This document shows, piece after piece, positions 31,395 through 42,700 of a stretch of DNA of 64,000 nt (positions are counted from its first letter, which is position 1; each line of letters begins with the position of its first letter). The DNA lies in NCBI GenBank assembly GCA_963575745.1, contig CAUYUJ010016283.1, positions 859,452-923,451 on the forward strand, written 5' to 3'. The translations under genes were made by a program, and so were the position numbers. The notes below the pieces were generated by a model. The model was not told the origin of the DNA. It saw only the letters and a list, made by a program, of their open reading frames with translations, and did not search any database. The DNA is from Prorocentrum cordatum (taxonomy: Eukaryota > Sar > Dinophyceae > Prorocentrales > Prorocentraceae).

Positions 31395-31646
31395 GTGCTT
31401 TTCGGTAACGGTGTTTGCTTCTGCAGTGCTTATTTCAAAGACAGCTCGCATGATGACTCTCCGACGGATATGGAGACAATGTGCCGACAGCTACGGCAGA
31501 TACGCCGTGAGGCGGTGCAGAGGCTCCCAGGCGCTTGCTTGCTTCTTGTGTGCGACGCCAATGTGGAGCTCACGCCCGACCTTGTGTCGACACGGGGGGA
31601 GCAGATCACGGGGGAGGGACTTATGATGACACGGCAAAGAGGATAG
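31395..31646 (+). pseudogene. LINE-C endonuclease fragment (middle)
   Basis: LPGACLLLVCDANVELTPDL matches LINE-B FVVCADANVEV, the Asp-x-Asn motif of the endonuclease. It is separated from the N-terminal fragment by frame changes. Confidence 0.65.
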
Positions 31647-31796
31647 GGGAATCATTCAGAGAACAGACGGTGGAGGGAGCAGATGATGAGGGAGCACTTT
31701 GAACACTTCATGGGGGAGGAGGGACTTTGTGCCATCAATACTTTTGCATAACGGACTCCGACCTACTGGAAGTGGGAAGCCGCCAGCCCTAGCAAA

Positions 31797-32579
31797 GTGC
31801 TAGATTACGTTTGCATCCCGACGGCCTGGGGGAGAGGAGAGACCATAGTGAAATGGCTGCGAGACGGAGTCCACAGCCACTACTCTGATCATGCCTTTCT
31901 CAAGTTCGAGATTCGACCCCAGGTTCGAGCTCCTCGATATCGACCTCGCTCCCAACCTCGCCCTACCTCCACGGCTCGTCGACCTTTCTCTGACCAGCTC
32001 CAACAGTCCCAGTTCGCCTCTCTTGCGGATATCGGCATTCCCAACACATCCCCTGCAGACATTGGGTCGTACTTGTCTGGTCTCGCCGATCCCGATCTTG
32101 TGCCGCCAGAGGTCAGTTCCGCGCATGTCAAGCCGGCGGTGTTGGCCGATCTCCAGGCCACGTACCGCAGACTCAAGTCACGCACCGACATGGACCCCCA
32201 AGATAAGAGAGCCCAAATGAAAGCCATTACACAACAAATCAGACCCCACAAACGACAATACGACAGGGCCCGACTGACTTGGGAGTTTCAGGGAAAAGGA
32301 AAACACAGCGGGTTCAGACTACATCTTTGGAGGTGGATGGGGAGGTTACGGAGGATCGGTGGAAGTGGGAGGAAGCGCTTCAGATACACGGGGCGACAAC
32401 CATGTCGTGTGCACAGTCTCGCGCAGAGCAACTCGCTTTGCTACGACGCTTGCGGGAGCAGGCCAATGTGTCAGGTCGGCCAGCGCCGAAGCTCTCTTTT
32501 GCCGTTGTGCTCAGAGCGAGAGCCCGCCTTCGCACGGGGAGGTCGCGCGGGCCCGACGGATGTGCAGCCGAGTTGCTGA
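31797..32579 (+). pseudogene. LINE-C endonuclease C-terminus and linker
   Basis: MLDYVCIPTAWG matches LINE-B LIDYVACPVAWE, and HYSDHAFLKF is the final SDH motif. A basic linker follows, in register until about residue 165 (AQMKAITQQIRPHKRQYDRA), after which the frame no longer matches the family. Confidence 0.7.
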
Positions 32580-33393
32580 AATCGCTCACGTGGAGATCAT
32601 CCGCCATATCTACACCACATTTCTCTCTATCTGTCGTGCATGCTCTCCGACTCCAGATACATGGCGACAGGTTCTCATTACGTTGATGCCCAAAGCACCC
32701 ACGTTACGATCATTGAGTGAGACACGCTCGATTGTTGTTGCCAACAGTCTTGCCAAATGGTACCTCACATCCCTCACTATTACACTGTAGGCGGAGGTGT
32801 CTGGGGACCTGCAACGACTGGGACTCTACGGTTTCAGCCCTGGTAGGAGCCCTTGGGAGATCGTGGGGCCACTCAAACAGATATGTTAACATGGGAGCGT
32901 CTGGGGCAAAAACAACAACGACCAAACTGCTTATGTTGCGCAGGCCGATATCAAAAGGGCTTTCGACAACATTACGATCCAAGTTGTGGCGCGTGCTCTG
33001 GAGGCCCTCAACGTGCATCCTAGGCTCACGCATGCTATCCTGGAGCCTCTTGTTGGGACGTCGGGTATATTATGTTTCGAGGGCTTGGAGGCTACTACAT
33101 CTTGGGACCGCTCCATCCGTACGGGGGGCACAGAGAGTCCCTTGCTCTTGCATATTGTGGTGCTTGCGATGTGTGCTGACCTATTCAAGTCTTGGGAGGA
33201 CCTCCAGCTAGGATACCCCGTGACGGACATCTTGGATGTATAGATGGACGTGTGCAGGTACTCACATGCCTTGTGGGCGGATAACATATATCTCGTTGCG
33301 ACCTCGGCTCAGGATTTACAGTACCTCTTGGCATCACTCACCACTTGCTTCAGAGACTGGGGTTTCACATGAAAACCAGACTCTCTCGAGTAA
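32480..33393 (+). pseudogene. LINE-C reverse transcriptase, broken
   Basis: RT motifs are spread over frames. RTGRSRGPDGCAAELLKSL at about 32533-32590 is the GxDG block. AQADIKRAFDNITIQVVARA at about 32938-32997 is motif A. ALWADNIYLVATSA at about 33268-33310 is motif C, again ADN. A stop (33391-33393, TAA in CTCGAGTAAATG) cuts the frame just before the long 3' frame. Confidence 0.75.
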
Positions 33394-35112
33394 ATGATTG
33401 CAGGAGACTGCCCACCGTGCTCCTTTGAGGTGGATATTGCAGGGACCCCCTTCCCGCTCAAGAGAATGACGAAGATGCAGGTACTAGGCACGGTGGTGGA
33501 ATCAGAGTTTGATAATACACATGGAGATGTTCGTCATCGGATCACGATGGCCAGGAGGGCGTTTTTCGCACATGCACCGTATTTTCGTTCTAAATATGTG
33601 AGCCCACGGGCTAAGTTCAATAGAGATCAACAGAGAGTTCAGAGCGTCATGTCTTACGGCCTCGACTGCTGTACACTGGATGCAGAGGGGCTACGATTAT
33701 TGCACAGCTGCGAAGGGAGTCTACTCATGTCTATGTTCGGGCGCAGGAAGCCAGCCACTGAGAGCTGGGACATATGGAGACCACGACGACTGGACCACGT
33801 CCGACGGCAATTTTGTGATGAGGGTTTCCAATCTATCTCACAGCTGGTATGCGCACGCAGTTTCAATGTTGCACGAAGTGTGGCTCAGTATGTGCAGGGT
33901 CAGCTTGCTATCCATTCTCGTTACAGTGCCAGGGAGACGGATACGGAGGATGGGAGGGATATGAGACGGAGGATCGACAGAGGGGACGGACGGTGCTCAC
34001 GTACCTTTTTGGACAGTCGAGGCACTTTGCTCCTCGACAATCCCGAGTGGACGTCTCGGAGAGACGACCTGACATTTTCTTTGCATGCATCGGGACAGCT
34101 CTCACTGGCACGCTCGGGCACCAGGAGACGTTTTGGTCCCACGAGTATAGGTCAACGGACCTGGCAATACCCGTATAGGGAAGTCTTGGGACCCTGCTGG
34201 TGGGACGGCTTTGACGACTCATACACAGGCTTTCTGAAGTTGTGGCGGACGATCTTGGGACACTTCAATAAACACAAAATCTTTGAATATTGGTATGTTG
34301 CCACCACGGGTCCCAGTTGGAGCTCCACCCAGTTCGAGGCCAAGCAGTCCACCGAGGGAACGACTCCTGAGGCCCTTGAGAAACAGTCCAAGCGGTTGGC
34401 CACTATATGTCAGCGTGCTACGGTTCGGGACGTCTTGAGCGAGGGGATAGGCGTGGACCTCCAAGGGGACCCACTACTGGTCTCATCGTGGCTCCAAGGG
34501 AAAGGGAGGTGCCATAATCAGGGTTATGCCGACAGAGTTGCGGAGTGTGTGGAGACCATATACGAGCTGAGCTGCCGCGCGAACATCCGCGCGGCGAACA
34601 TAGGACGGGACATATATCGACATAAGTACAGGGAAGATAACACCAGGGCCGACGAGCTCACCCACCTGGCCCGAGAGGGCCGCACTTTCTACTCCAATCA
34701 GGTTGCATGCAGTCCGATTGAGTTACAATATCTTATACACGTCGCCTATCGTGGGGCATACGATGGGGGAGTGGACGGCAACGGTTGCGGATGTGGTTTT
34801 TGGCTGCAGAAAGGCTTCTTGGATTACAGTCAGTGGGGTCCGACCTACCACACCACTCCTTCTCCATTCGGCTCTCGTCAGACAGCCCGCAGGAGGACCC
34901 CAGGGAGTGAGCCACGTGATGCCCTCGTTTGGAGGGACATCGCCTCCAGTGCCTTTCTTTTACCACCGCACTCCACGATCACAGATTGTGAACTGGCTGC
35001 CGCCGAGGCGCTCACACGCGCCCTCCGCCTAGACCTGCTAGGCTCGCTAGGCGCCCAGTCGGGCGGCGCTGCGGACAGCGCCCTGGAGCCCGCGCAAACC
35101 CAAAAAAACTAA
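33394..35112 (+). CDS. LINE-C polyprotein C-terminus: RT thumb, linker and permuted RNase H
   Basis: 572 codons, open after the TAA at 33391. The ATG at 33394 follows a nonsense mutation and is not a family start, because the alignment to LINE-B continues upstream. Residues 20-170 match the LINE-B thumb region. The RNase H is again in swapped order: GVDLQGDPLLVSSWLQG (D359), RHKYREDNTRADELTHLA (D420), then AYDGGVDGNGCGCGFW (D457) and STITDCELAAAEALTRAL (E533). The stop codon TAA is the TAA of the target (CTAAGGTTGACGG), so the protein ends at the insertion junction. Confidence 0.78.
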   Translation: MIAGDCPPCSFEVDIAGTPFPLKRMTKMQVLGTVVESEFDNTHGDVRHRITMARRAFFAHAPYFRSKYVSPRAKFNRDQQRVQSVMSYGLDCCTLDAEGLRLLHSCEGSLLMSMFGRRKPATESWDIWRPRRLDHVRRQFCDEGFQSISQLVCARSFNVARSVAQYVQGQLAIHSRYSARETDTEDGRDMRRRIDRGDGRCSRTFLDSRGTLLLDNPEWTSRRDDLTFSLHASGQLSLARSGTRRRFGPTSIGQRTWQYPYREVLGPCWWDGFDDSYTGFLKLWRTILGHFNKHKIFEYWYVATTGPSWSSTQFEAKQSTEGTTPEALEKQSKRLATICQRATVRDVLSEGIGVDLQGDPLLVSSWLQGKGRCHNQGYADRVAECVETIYELSCRANIRAANIGRDIYRHKYREDNTRADELTHLAREGRTFYSNQVACSPIELQYLIHVAYRGAYDGGVDGNGCGCGFWLQKGFLDYSQWGPTYHTTPSPFGSRQTARRRTPGSEPRDALVWRDIASSAFLLPPHSTITDCELAAAEALTRALRLDLLGSLGAQSGGAADSALEPAQTQKN

Positions 35113-35395
35113 GGTTGACGGTTTACCGCCGGCTCCCAGTTCCGGCGCGGAGTGCAGCTAGCTGGCCCAGCCGGCCTGGGCGGATAACGTGGGAACTGTG
35201 GGTCGGTTGGACGAAGATTGTGAAAGATTTGAACATTCGTTTTGAGAACCAGTATTTGTCGCACCTGTATTGGGTTATGCCGCGTCTGCCTGTGCAATTC
35301 TCAGGTTTGTAGCTGCAGTATTACTATCAAAACACTTGAAGCAACCGACTTTATACAACAACCGACAACGTTTTTTTTGTATTTTTTTTTTCGCG
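35113..35395 (-). repeat. hairpin arm flanking LINE-C, and inverted subfamily-1 body
   Basis: GGTTGACGGTTTACCGCCGG then CTCCCAGT is the target arm. The sequence after it (TTCCGGCGCGG, GCTAGCTGGCC, ...) is the reverse complement of the body that follows hairpins elsewhere, such as 48850-49010. Confidence 0.75.
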
Positions 35396-37300
35396 CTGGG
35401 GGGCTAGTTGGCAAAAACATCCCGACGGAAGTGCTGGCTTTCTTTGACCTATTAAAATTGACTTTCTCGCAATTCAACCGGTCGTTAGAGCTCTAGTACT
35501 TTTTCTTCTCATATTCGATCTTATTCCCGCTCGCCGTCTCAATTTTAACGCGATCTGGTACATGTTACTGCCAAAAAGCACTGGGGCGGGATCGGCTCTT
35601 TTGTGTTATCTTGGCAGCTGCTGTCGTTCTTTTGTACTTAACCCGAGCTGGAGGACAGCTACCGAGCTGGTAGGCACACCTAATCGATCTAGAATCGTCA
35701 GGCGCGTTCGTCTCCAGCAGCTAGATGTCGGAATTCGGTCTGCTACCTGAGCTAGGTCCGCGAACCTATTCGTACTCTGCTGATTTTTTGACATGATGAT
35801 GAGCTTCTTGACTTAACTCGAGCTGCAGCTGAGGTACAGAGCTGTTCCGCACAGCAATAGGAAGGAAATCATTAGGCGCGTTAGTTCAAAGTATCCAGAC
35901 GCCTGAACTCGGTCTGCTATCAGCGCTGGGGCCGAACAACTAACTCTGGGAATGTTTGGGAGATGGTGATGGTGTTCTTGACATTACTCGAGCTGCAAAT
36001 CAGCTACAGAGCTCTTCGGCACAGCAATCGGAAGGAACTCATCAGGCGCGCTCGTTTGTATCTAGACGCCTGAACTCGGTCTGCTATCAGCGCTGGGGCT
36101 GAACAACAATTCGTACTCTGCTATTTGTCTGGAGATGCTGATGGTTTTGTTGACTCAACTCGAGCTGCAGATGTGCTACAGACCTGCTCGGCACAGCAAC
36201 GGGGAAAAGAAAGCATCACGCGCTAGTGTAAAGTATCTAGACGCCTGACTTCGGTCTGCTATCAGCGATGGGGCCGAAAAAAACTATTCGTACGCTGTTT
36301 GTTGTTTGGAGATGGTGATGGTTATCTTGACTTAACTCGAGCTGCAGATGAGCTACAGAGCTGTTCGGCCCAGCAATCGGAAGGACATCATCAGGTGCGC
36401 TAGTTGAAATATCTAGACGCCTGAACTCGGTATGCTATCAGCGCTGGGGCCAAACAACTATTCGTACCCTATTAATTGTTTGGAGATGGTATTGGTTTTC
36501 TTGACTAAAATCGAGATGCAGATGAGCTACAGAGCTGTTCGGCACAGCAATCGGAAGGAACTCATGAGGCGCGCTAGATTACGCCTGAACTCGGTCTGCT
36601 ATCAGCGCTGGGGCCAAAAACTATTCTCTGCTAATCTTTTAGAGATAATGATGGTTTTCTTGACTTAACTTGAGCTGCAGATGAGCTACAGACCTGTTCG
36701 GTACAGCAATCGGACGAAAATCAACAGGCGTACGAGCTCAAAGTATCCAGACGCCTGAATTCGGTCTGGTATGAGAGCTGGGTTCTCGAAACAACTATTC
36801 GTACTCTGTTTTTTAGAGATGGCGATGGTTTTCTTGACTTAACTCGAGCTGGAGATTAGCTACATAGCTGTTCGCCACATAAGTCGGAAGGAAATGAGAA
36901 GAAACGCCAGTCTAAAGTATGTAGACGCCTGAGGTCGGTCTGCTATCAGAGATGATTCAGACAAACTAGTCGTACTCTACTACATTTTTGAAAGATGATG
37001 CTGACTTTCTTGAGGTAACTCGAGCTGTAGGAGCTAGAGAGCTGTTTGGCACAGCGTCGCAAGGAATTTATCAGACGCGCTGAACTCGTCATGCTTTCAG
37101 AGTTGAAACCCGGCAACTATTCGTACTCTATCAGTTTTTTCCCAGAGATGCTTTCTCCTCACTCCATCTTCTCCTCCACGCCCTCCTCTCTGAGACCGCG
37201 TGCTGGCGCGCGCAATGCGAGGATGCCGCGCCCACGTTGCACGAGGAAGCTCTACGAGTTCCCGGCGGTAACCAAGGTTGACGGTTTACCGCCGGCTCCG
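35396..37300 (-). repeat. inverted satellite block (diverged 176-bp family), hairpin at its end
   Basis: The reverse of the satellite element. TTATTCCCGCTCGCCGTCTC (35522) is the reversed terminal segment, then ACTCGAGCTGC, CGGTCTGCTA and CTATTCGTAC recur about every 170-175 bp to 37140. It ends GAAGCTCTACGAGTTCCCGG and the hairpin at 37262-37295. Frames here are repeat translations. Confidence 0.8.
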
Positions 37301-38508
37301 AGTACGGAATATAATCGATATCTTATCATCAGAGGCGCTGCTCTAAAGTATCTAGATGCTTGGACTCTGTCTGCTACCAGAGCTGGGTCTGAAAAACTAC
37401 AGAGCTGTTCGCTCGAACTGCCACTTAGGTCCTAAAATGCATTTGCATTCTGCAAAATTGCGAGAGACATGATGGTGAATGTCTTCTGACAACTCGAGCG
37501 AAATATGGTCCTCCTCCTGCTCCTCCTCCTCCTCCTTCTCTTTCTCACCCGCCTTTATCTGCCTTCCCCTCACTCCGTCTTTCCCTTCAGTCCTCCTCCA
37601 TGAAGCCAGACCCTCGCGCGCGGGGAACGCGAGATTGCCGAGCGCGCACTGTGCGAGGGAGCTCTACGAGTTCCCGGCGGTAACCAAGGTTGACGGTTTA
37701 CCGCGGGCTGCCAGTTTTCATTCTTCTCTTAATATCAGATCGATCGGGTACATGTTGCTGCCAAAAACATGTGGGCCAAATTGGCTGTTTAGTGTCATCT
37801 TCACAGGCGTTGTCGGTTTTCTTCACTGATAAGAGCTGCAGAGCCAGCAGGCACAGCTACAGCGCGTAAGTCTCTAAGCATAGAGCTTCCTGAACTGTCT
37901 GATACCAGAGCCGGGTCCGCAAAACACTTAGTTTTTTTTTGGGGGGGGACGAGGATGCGTTTCTTGACATAAAACGAGCTCCAGGTGAGCTACAGAGCTG
38001 TTTGGCACATCAATCGGAAGATAATGATCAGGCGCGCAATCCAAGTATCTCGATGTCTCAACTCTGTATGCTACCAGAGTTGGGTCCGCGAAACTGTTCG
38101 TACCCTGCATTTTTCAGACATGGTAATACGTTTCTTGAGTCAACTCGAGCTGCAGATGAGCTACAGCGCTTTTAGGCACAGCGATCGGAAGACCATCAGC
38201 GGACGCGCTAGTTTAAGTAAGATATCTAGATGCCTGAAATTGGTACGGTTTGAAGAACAATTGAGACTCTGTTAATTTCTAGACTGACATGAAGCTGGAT
38301 ATGAGCTACAGAGCTGTTGGTCCCAGCAGCGGAAGGGAAAGTATCAGACGCGCTAGTCGATCTGCTATCAGAGCTGGGTCCACAACAACTATTCGTCCTC
38401 CGTGAACCCCAACCCCACGCGCGCGGAATGCAATATTGCCGCGCCCGCATTTCACGAGGAAGTTCTACGAGTTCCCCGCGGTAACCAAGGTTCATGGTTT
38501 CCCGCCGG
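37301..38508 (-). repeat. two further inverted satellite blocks with hairpins
   Basis: Hairpins at 37674-37706 and 38475-38508, each preceded by GCTCTACGAGTTCCC or the same with a substitution. Diverged satellite copies lie between them (37730-38400). CTCCTCCT-rich spacers sit at 37150-37210 and 37500-37600. Confidence 0.75.
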
Positions 38509-38780
38509 CTCCCAGTGTGATGCGATGACTTGGCGTCGCTGTTTTTTGAAGATTGTGAGAGATTTGATTATTCGTTTTGAGATGTCGTATTTTTTCTACG
38601 TGTAGTGGATTATGCCGCGTCTGTCTATCAAGTAGTCAGTTATCGAAGCACTCGGCAGAACCGATTTCGTGTAACAAGTTTTTATGCTCGAGAAAGATTC
38701 CCCATCTAATCTTGCACTAACTCTCGTTTCCAAGCTCTACATGGCGGTAACCTGGTTGACGGTTAACCGCCGGTTCCCAG
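38509..38780 (-). repeat. inverted subfamily-1 fragment with hairpin 38743-38772
   Basis: Reversed body (GATTGTGAGAGATTTGA, TTATGCCGCGTCTG) followed by GGCGGTAACC and GGTTAACCGCC as hairpin arms. Confidence 0.7.
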
Positions 38781-39840
38781 TTCGCGGACCGTGGGACGAG
38801 ACCCCGGAGCGCGCGCGACCCGAGGCGAAGACCCGGGGCTCGCGACCCGACCTGGGCAGGCGTATAATACTTATACGAATATGTGTTCGATTATTATTAT
38901 TACGAATAATGGCGTGGCTTGCCGTGCCTCTGGATTGCCACGTGCGAGAGGTGGTTCCATCTGCTTGCGGCCCCATTATGTCAGGGCCGCCGTGTGTTCT
39001 ACTGCTCTGTAAGAGCTTCTTATGGAGGACGAATATGTCGATTGCAGACAGTAGGCTCACTGAACTGGCAGCTTGAAGGAGAAAATGCGAGAGGGAACAA
39101 TTTTCGGTTTTTGACGGGTTTTATTAGAACAGCAGTGAAATACCGAGTAATTCGCAAGCGAACGCAGCAGTAATTATTCCAGTTGCATAATCATTTGATT
39201 CTCTAAATCGACAGCTTTTCTGAAAATAAAACAAAAAAGTGGACTCTGGAAGAGGATCGCAAGGGATATTGCAGCTACAGCCTTTAGACTTTCACCAGCG
39301 AGCGCAGCGTGATCCAGTGCTTAGTACAATAACATTGGATCTGAAAACGGATTGTGAAATCTTCTGGACTTTTCTGAAAACCGCCAACATTAATTCTCAT
39401 CTGAAATTCGTCGGTTCCCTAATTTGCATAATCAACTACAGGTGAGGAAAACGCGCATTCTTATCACAAATGATGAAATCTCCCACCATCTTCAACGCAG
39501 GTTTGAGAAGGACGAGCAAATAGCAATGCAATCATGCCCGATGTTTGCATGCAGTAATGTCAACCCGATAGATATGATATCAAGTTCGCAGGCGTGAGTG
39601 AGAGATCGTAGACCTGGGGAAAGAATGCCAGATCTGAGACGACGGATTGTTGAATTTAGAGAACATAATTTTCAACCAAGCCTCTTCGCCAAAACTTTCG
39701 AGAGTTTGCGAGCCAACTAGCCCGCTGGCGCTCTTGAATTTCGCTAGAGCTTAGCCGCTTTGTTTCTGGGGAAGCTCTACGAAGCATTCTTCTTCAGCTT
39801 TCAAGTTTATATTTCAGGGAGCTCACTGTCTGCGTTGCTG
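38781..39840. other. low-copy stretch, nothing recognised
   Basis: About 1 kb without a supported frame, RNA gene or repeat apart from short A/T-rich segments. Confidence 0.5.
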
Positions 39841-40265
39841 TTAGCTCTCCCGGCGGTGACCTGGTTGACCATTTTACAACCCGTACCCAGCTTCTTAAAA
39901 CTGTGCTATGCTTGAGATCGGTTCCTGTAGTTCAATAGCCAGCGAGCTAGCGGGCTCGAGAGATCAGCAGGAACTTGGTGGCGTCCAAAATTGGGAACCG
40001 GCGGTAAACCGTCAACCTAGTTACCCCCGGGAACCTCGTAGAGCTCTTCTCTTGCACGGCCATCCTCGGGACAGATGAAAAGCGTCTGGTGCGAGAAGGG
40101 AAAACTCAAAAAATGACGTTTTTCTGTTTTTATCGAATGTCCGTTCCGCCAAGTGTGTTTTGGAAGTAATACTGCACCTAGGGACCTGAGAATTTGACTG
40201 GCAAACGCAGCATACCACTACAGGTGCGAAAAATCTGGTTCCTAAAAATGAATTGTCAAATATCT
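39841..40265. repeat. decayed inverted hairpin and a partial subfamily-1 element
   Basis: CCCGGCGGTGACCTGGTTGA at 39849 is a damaged inverted copy. A forward hairpin lies at 39998-40030, followed by CTCGTAGAGCTC and body to about 40265. Confidence 0.7.
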
Positions 40266-40900
40266 TTCAAACTTGGTAGCGTCCGCTTGACAGCGTCCAA
40301 AACCCGGAGAGCGAAGAACCTCTGGAATTTCCTGGAGACTGGAATAGCGTCCACTTGACAGCGTCCAAACCCCGGAGAGCGAAGAACCTCTGGAATCGGA
40401 CATCTTTCCTGGAGAGCTCCGGGGAGCTCCCCAGGAACGGTTCTGAAGCGCTGCCAGGAACGCTTCCACGCGCTGCACGCGTGCAGGCCTGCGCGGACGC
40501 GTGCTGAAGCGCCCCCGAACCCGCTGCCGGCCCAACCGAACCCCTGCGGGGATTCTGGAGCGGCGAAGATGGGCTGCTGGCGGGCACCAGCACCGTCCTG
40601 CTTCTAATCTCGAACCCTCTAGCTCTCAGAGAGCTCTCTGGGAAAAACCCGGAGAGCAAAGAGAACACACGCCGGAAAGCTTTCCTGGCGAGCCCTCCGA
40701 CGCTCCAGTGAAGCGCTTTTGGAGCTGGGAGGGGCTCGGCTACAGCGCCTCTGAAGCGCTGCCAGGAACGCTTCCACGCGTGCCTGCGCGCGTGCAGGCA
40801 CGCGTGGACGCTTGCCGGAAGCGCTCCCGGACCCGCTGCGACGTTCACAGGCCGCTGCGACAATTCTGGAGCGGCGAAGATATGAGAGCCTCTCCGTCTT
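40266..40900. repeat. GC-rich module with internal duplicates, second copy at 58780-59050
   Basis: GACAGCGTCCAAA and CGGAGAGCGAAGAACCTCTG are repeated at about 40290 and 40350. TGAAGCGCTGCCAGGAACGC occurs at about 40444 and 40750 and, with changes, at 58830. A palindrome CTGCACGCGTGCAG lies at about 40475. No gene. Confidence 0.7.
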
Positions 40901-40984
40901 AATATGAGCTCTGTAGGCACACTTTTACTATCAAAACACTTGGCGGCACCAACTATGGAAAATTAAGAGTTTTTCCCAACCCTC

Positions 40985-42345
40985 CTTGGTTGGGTATTCG
41001 TTTTGAATAGAGCAGTGTGGTCGCGTCCCTCCTCCCTCCCTTCCTCCTTTTCCCCTCCCGCCTCTTCCTGTCTTGCCCGCGGGGGGCTGCGATCTGTGAA
41101 ACTGTCGCAATTTTCGAGGCCTGCTGGGGGGCCCAGCACAGTGAGGGCCACGGGCGGATCCAAATTAGACCTCGCCATCCCTGGGGGGGTGCGATCTGTG
41201 AAACTGTCGCCATTTTCGAGGCTTGCTGGGGGGCCCAGCACAGTGAGGGCCACGCGCGGATTCAAATTAGACCTCGCCATCCCTGGGGGGCTGCGATCTG
41301 CGAAACTGTCGCCATTTTCAAGGCCTGCTGGGGGGCCCAGCACAGTGAGGGCCACGCGCGGATTCAAATTAGACCTCGCCATCCCTGGGGGGCTGCGATC
41401 TGCGAAACTGTCGCCATTTTCGAGGCCTGCTGGGGGGCCCAGCACAGTGAGGGCCACGCGCGGATTCAAATTAGACCTCGCCGTCCCTGGGGGGCTGCGA
41501 TCTGCGAAACTGTCGCCATTTTCGAGGCCTGCTGGGGGGCCCAGCACAGTGAGGGCCACGCGCGGATTCAAATTAGACCTCGCCATCCCTGGGGGGCTGC
41601 GATCTGCGAAACTGTCGCCATTTTCGAGGCCTGCTGGGGGGCCCAGCACAGTGAGGGCCACGCGCGGATTCAAATTAGACCTCGCCATCCCTGGGGGGCT
41701 GCGATCTGCGAAACTGTCGCCATTTTCGAGGCCTGCTGGGGGGCCCAGCACAGTGAGGGCCACGCGCGGATTCAAATTAGACCTCGCCATCCCTGGGGGG
41801 CTGCGATCTGCGAAACTGTCGCCATTTTCGAGGCCTGCTGGGGGGCCCAGCACAGTGAGGGCCACGCGCGGATTCAAATTAGACCTCGCCATCCCTGGGG
41901 GGCTGCGATCTGCGAAACTGTCGCCATTTTCGAGGCCTGCTGGGGGGCCCAGCACAGTGAGGGCCACGCGCGGATTCAAATTAGACCTCGCCATCCCTGG
42001 GGGGCTGCGATCTGCGAAACTGTCGCCATTTTCGAGGCCTGCTGGGGGGCCCAGCACAGTGAGGGCCACGCGCGGATTCAAATTAGACCTCGCCATCCCT
42101 GGGGGGCTGCGATCTGCGAAACTGTCGCCATTTTCGAGGCCTGCTGGGGGGCCCAGCACAGTGAGGGCCACGCGCGGATTCAAATTAGACCTCGCCATCC
42201 CTGGGGGGCTGCGATCTGCGAAACTGCCGCCATTTTCGAGGCCTGCTGGGGGGCCCAGCACAGTGAGGGCCACGGGCAGATTCAAATGAGACCTCGCCAT
42301 CCCTGCGGGGCTGCGATCTGTGAACCTGTCGCCACTTTCGAGGCC
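40985..42345. repeat. 102-bp minisatellite, about 12 copies
   Basis: The unit starts CTGCGATCTGCGAAACTGTC and includes GCCCAGCACAGTGAGGGCC and GGATTCAAATTAGACCTCGC. Copies at 41280-42200 are almost identical, and edge copies diverge. The period is a multiple of three and the unit lacks stops in three frames, so three overlapping frames of 430-450 codons appear on both strands. I do not call any of them a gene. Confidence 0.95.
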
Positions 42346-42587
42346 TGCTGTGATCCCCGTTTTCGAAGTGGCTAGGAGTGCTCAGGAATTGTAAATCATC
42401 AGCTTTATCAAGCCCTTTTCCTGTAGCCAGTGTCCTGCGAGTCTCCCGAATTCCGTCTGCAGACATATGTAACCCTCGCTCCGTCATCGCCCCCTTATAA
42501 AGTATCCTAAACTATTTGCGCCCCGCTTTTGCGCAGGGGTTGGGTACATCGCCAGGGTAATGATTTTGTTCGAGAAATGCTTCCAGA

Positions 42588-42611
42588 TGGGAACCGGCGG
42601 TAAACCGTCAA
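42588..42611. repeat. left hairpin arm, split by the insertion that follows
   Basis: GGGAACCGGCGGTAAACCGT then CAACCAG. The right part resumes as GCCGGGACCCTCGTAGAGCTC from 44606. Confidence 0.75.
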
Positions 42612-42700
42612 CCAGATTTTTGCGTCTTTGCTGGGACCAACTTGGCCACTGAGGCCAGGTCCAACAAGTCTCAGGCGAATCAAACGACCTGTGGGCATTG

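Larger units (their letters stand above)
29432..35112 (+). mobile_element. LINE-C, relative of LINE-B in opposite orientation
   Basis: A plus-strand element with the same domain order as LINE-B. Its 3' end, CAAACCCAAAAAAAC, runs into TAAGGTTGACGGTTTACCGC, the reverse of the hairpin arm used by LINE-B. The 5' limit is uncertain: the expected matching target half is missing, and the leader begins right after LINE-B's right half-site. LINE-C is more decayed than LINE-B, with several stops and shifts between 31230 and 33393, but its last 572 codons are open. Confidence 0.8.

Noticed and set aside
40985-42345. CRISPR array
   Set aside because: The unit is 102 bp with no variable spacer between short repeats, and the surrounding DNA is eukaryotic.
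40963-42375. Three 430-450 codon frames with perfect 34-residue repeats
   Set aside because: The repeat period is a multiple of three without stops in the unit, and both strands are open. Nothing favours one frame.
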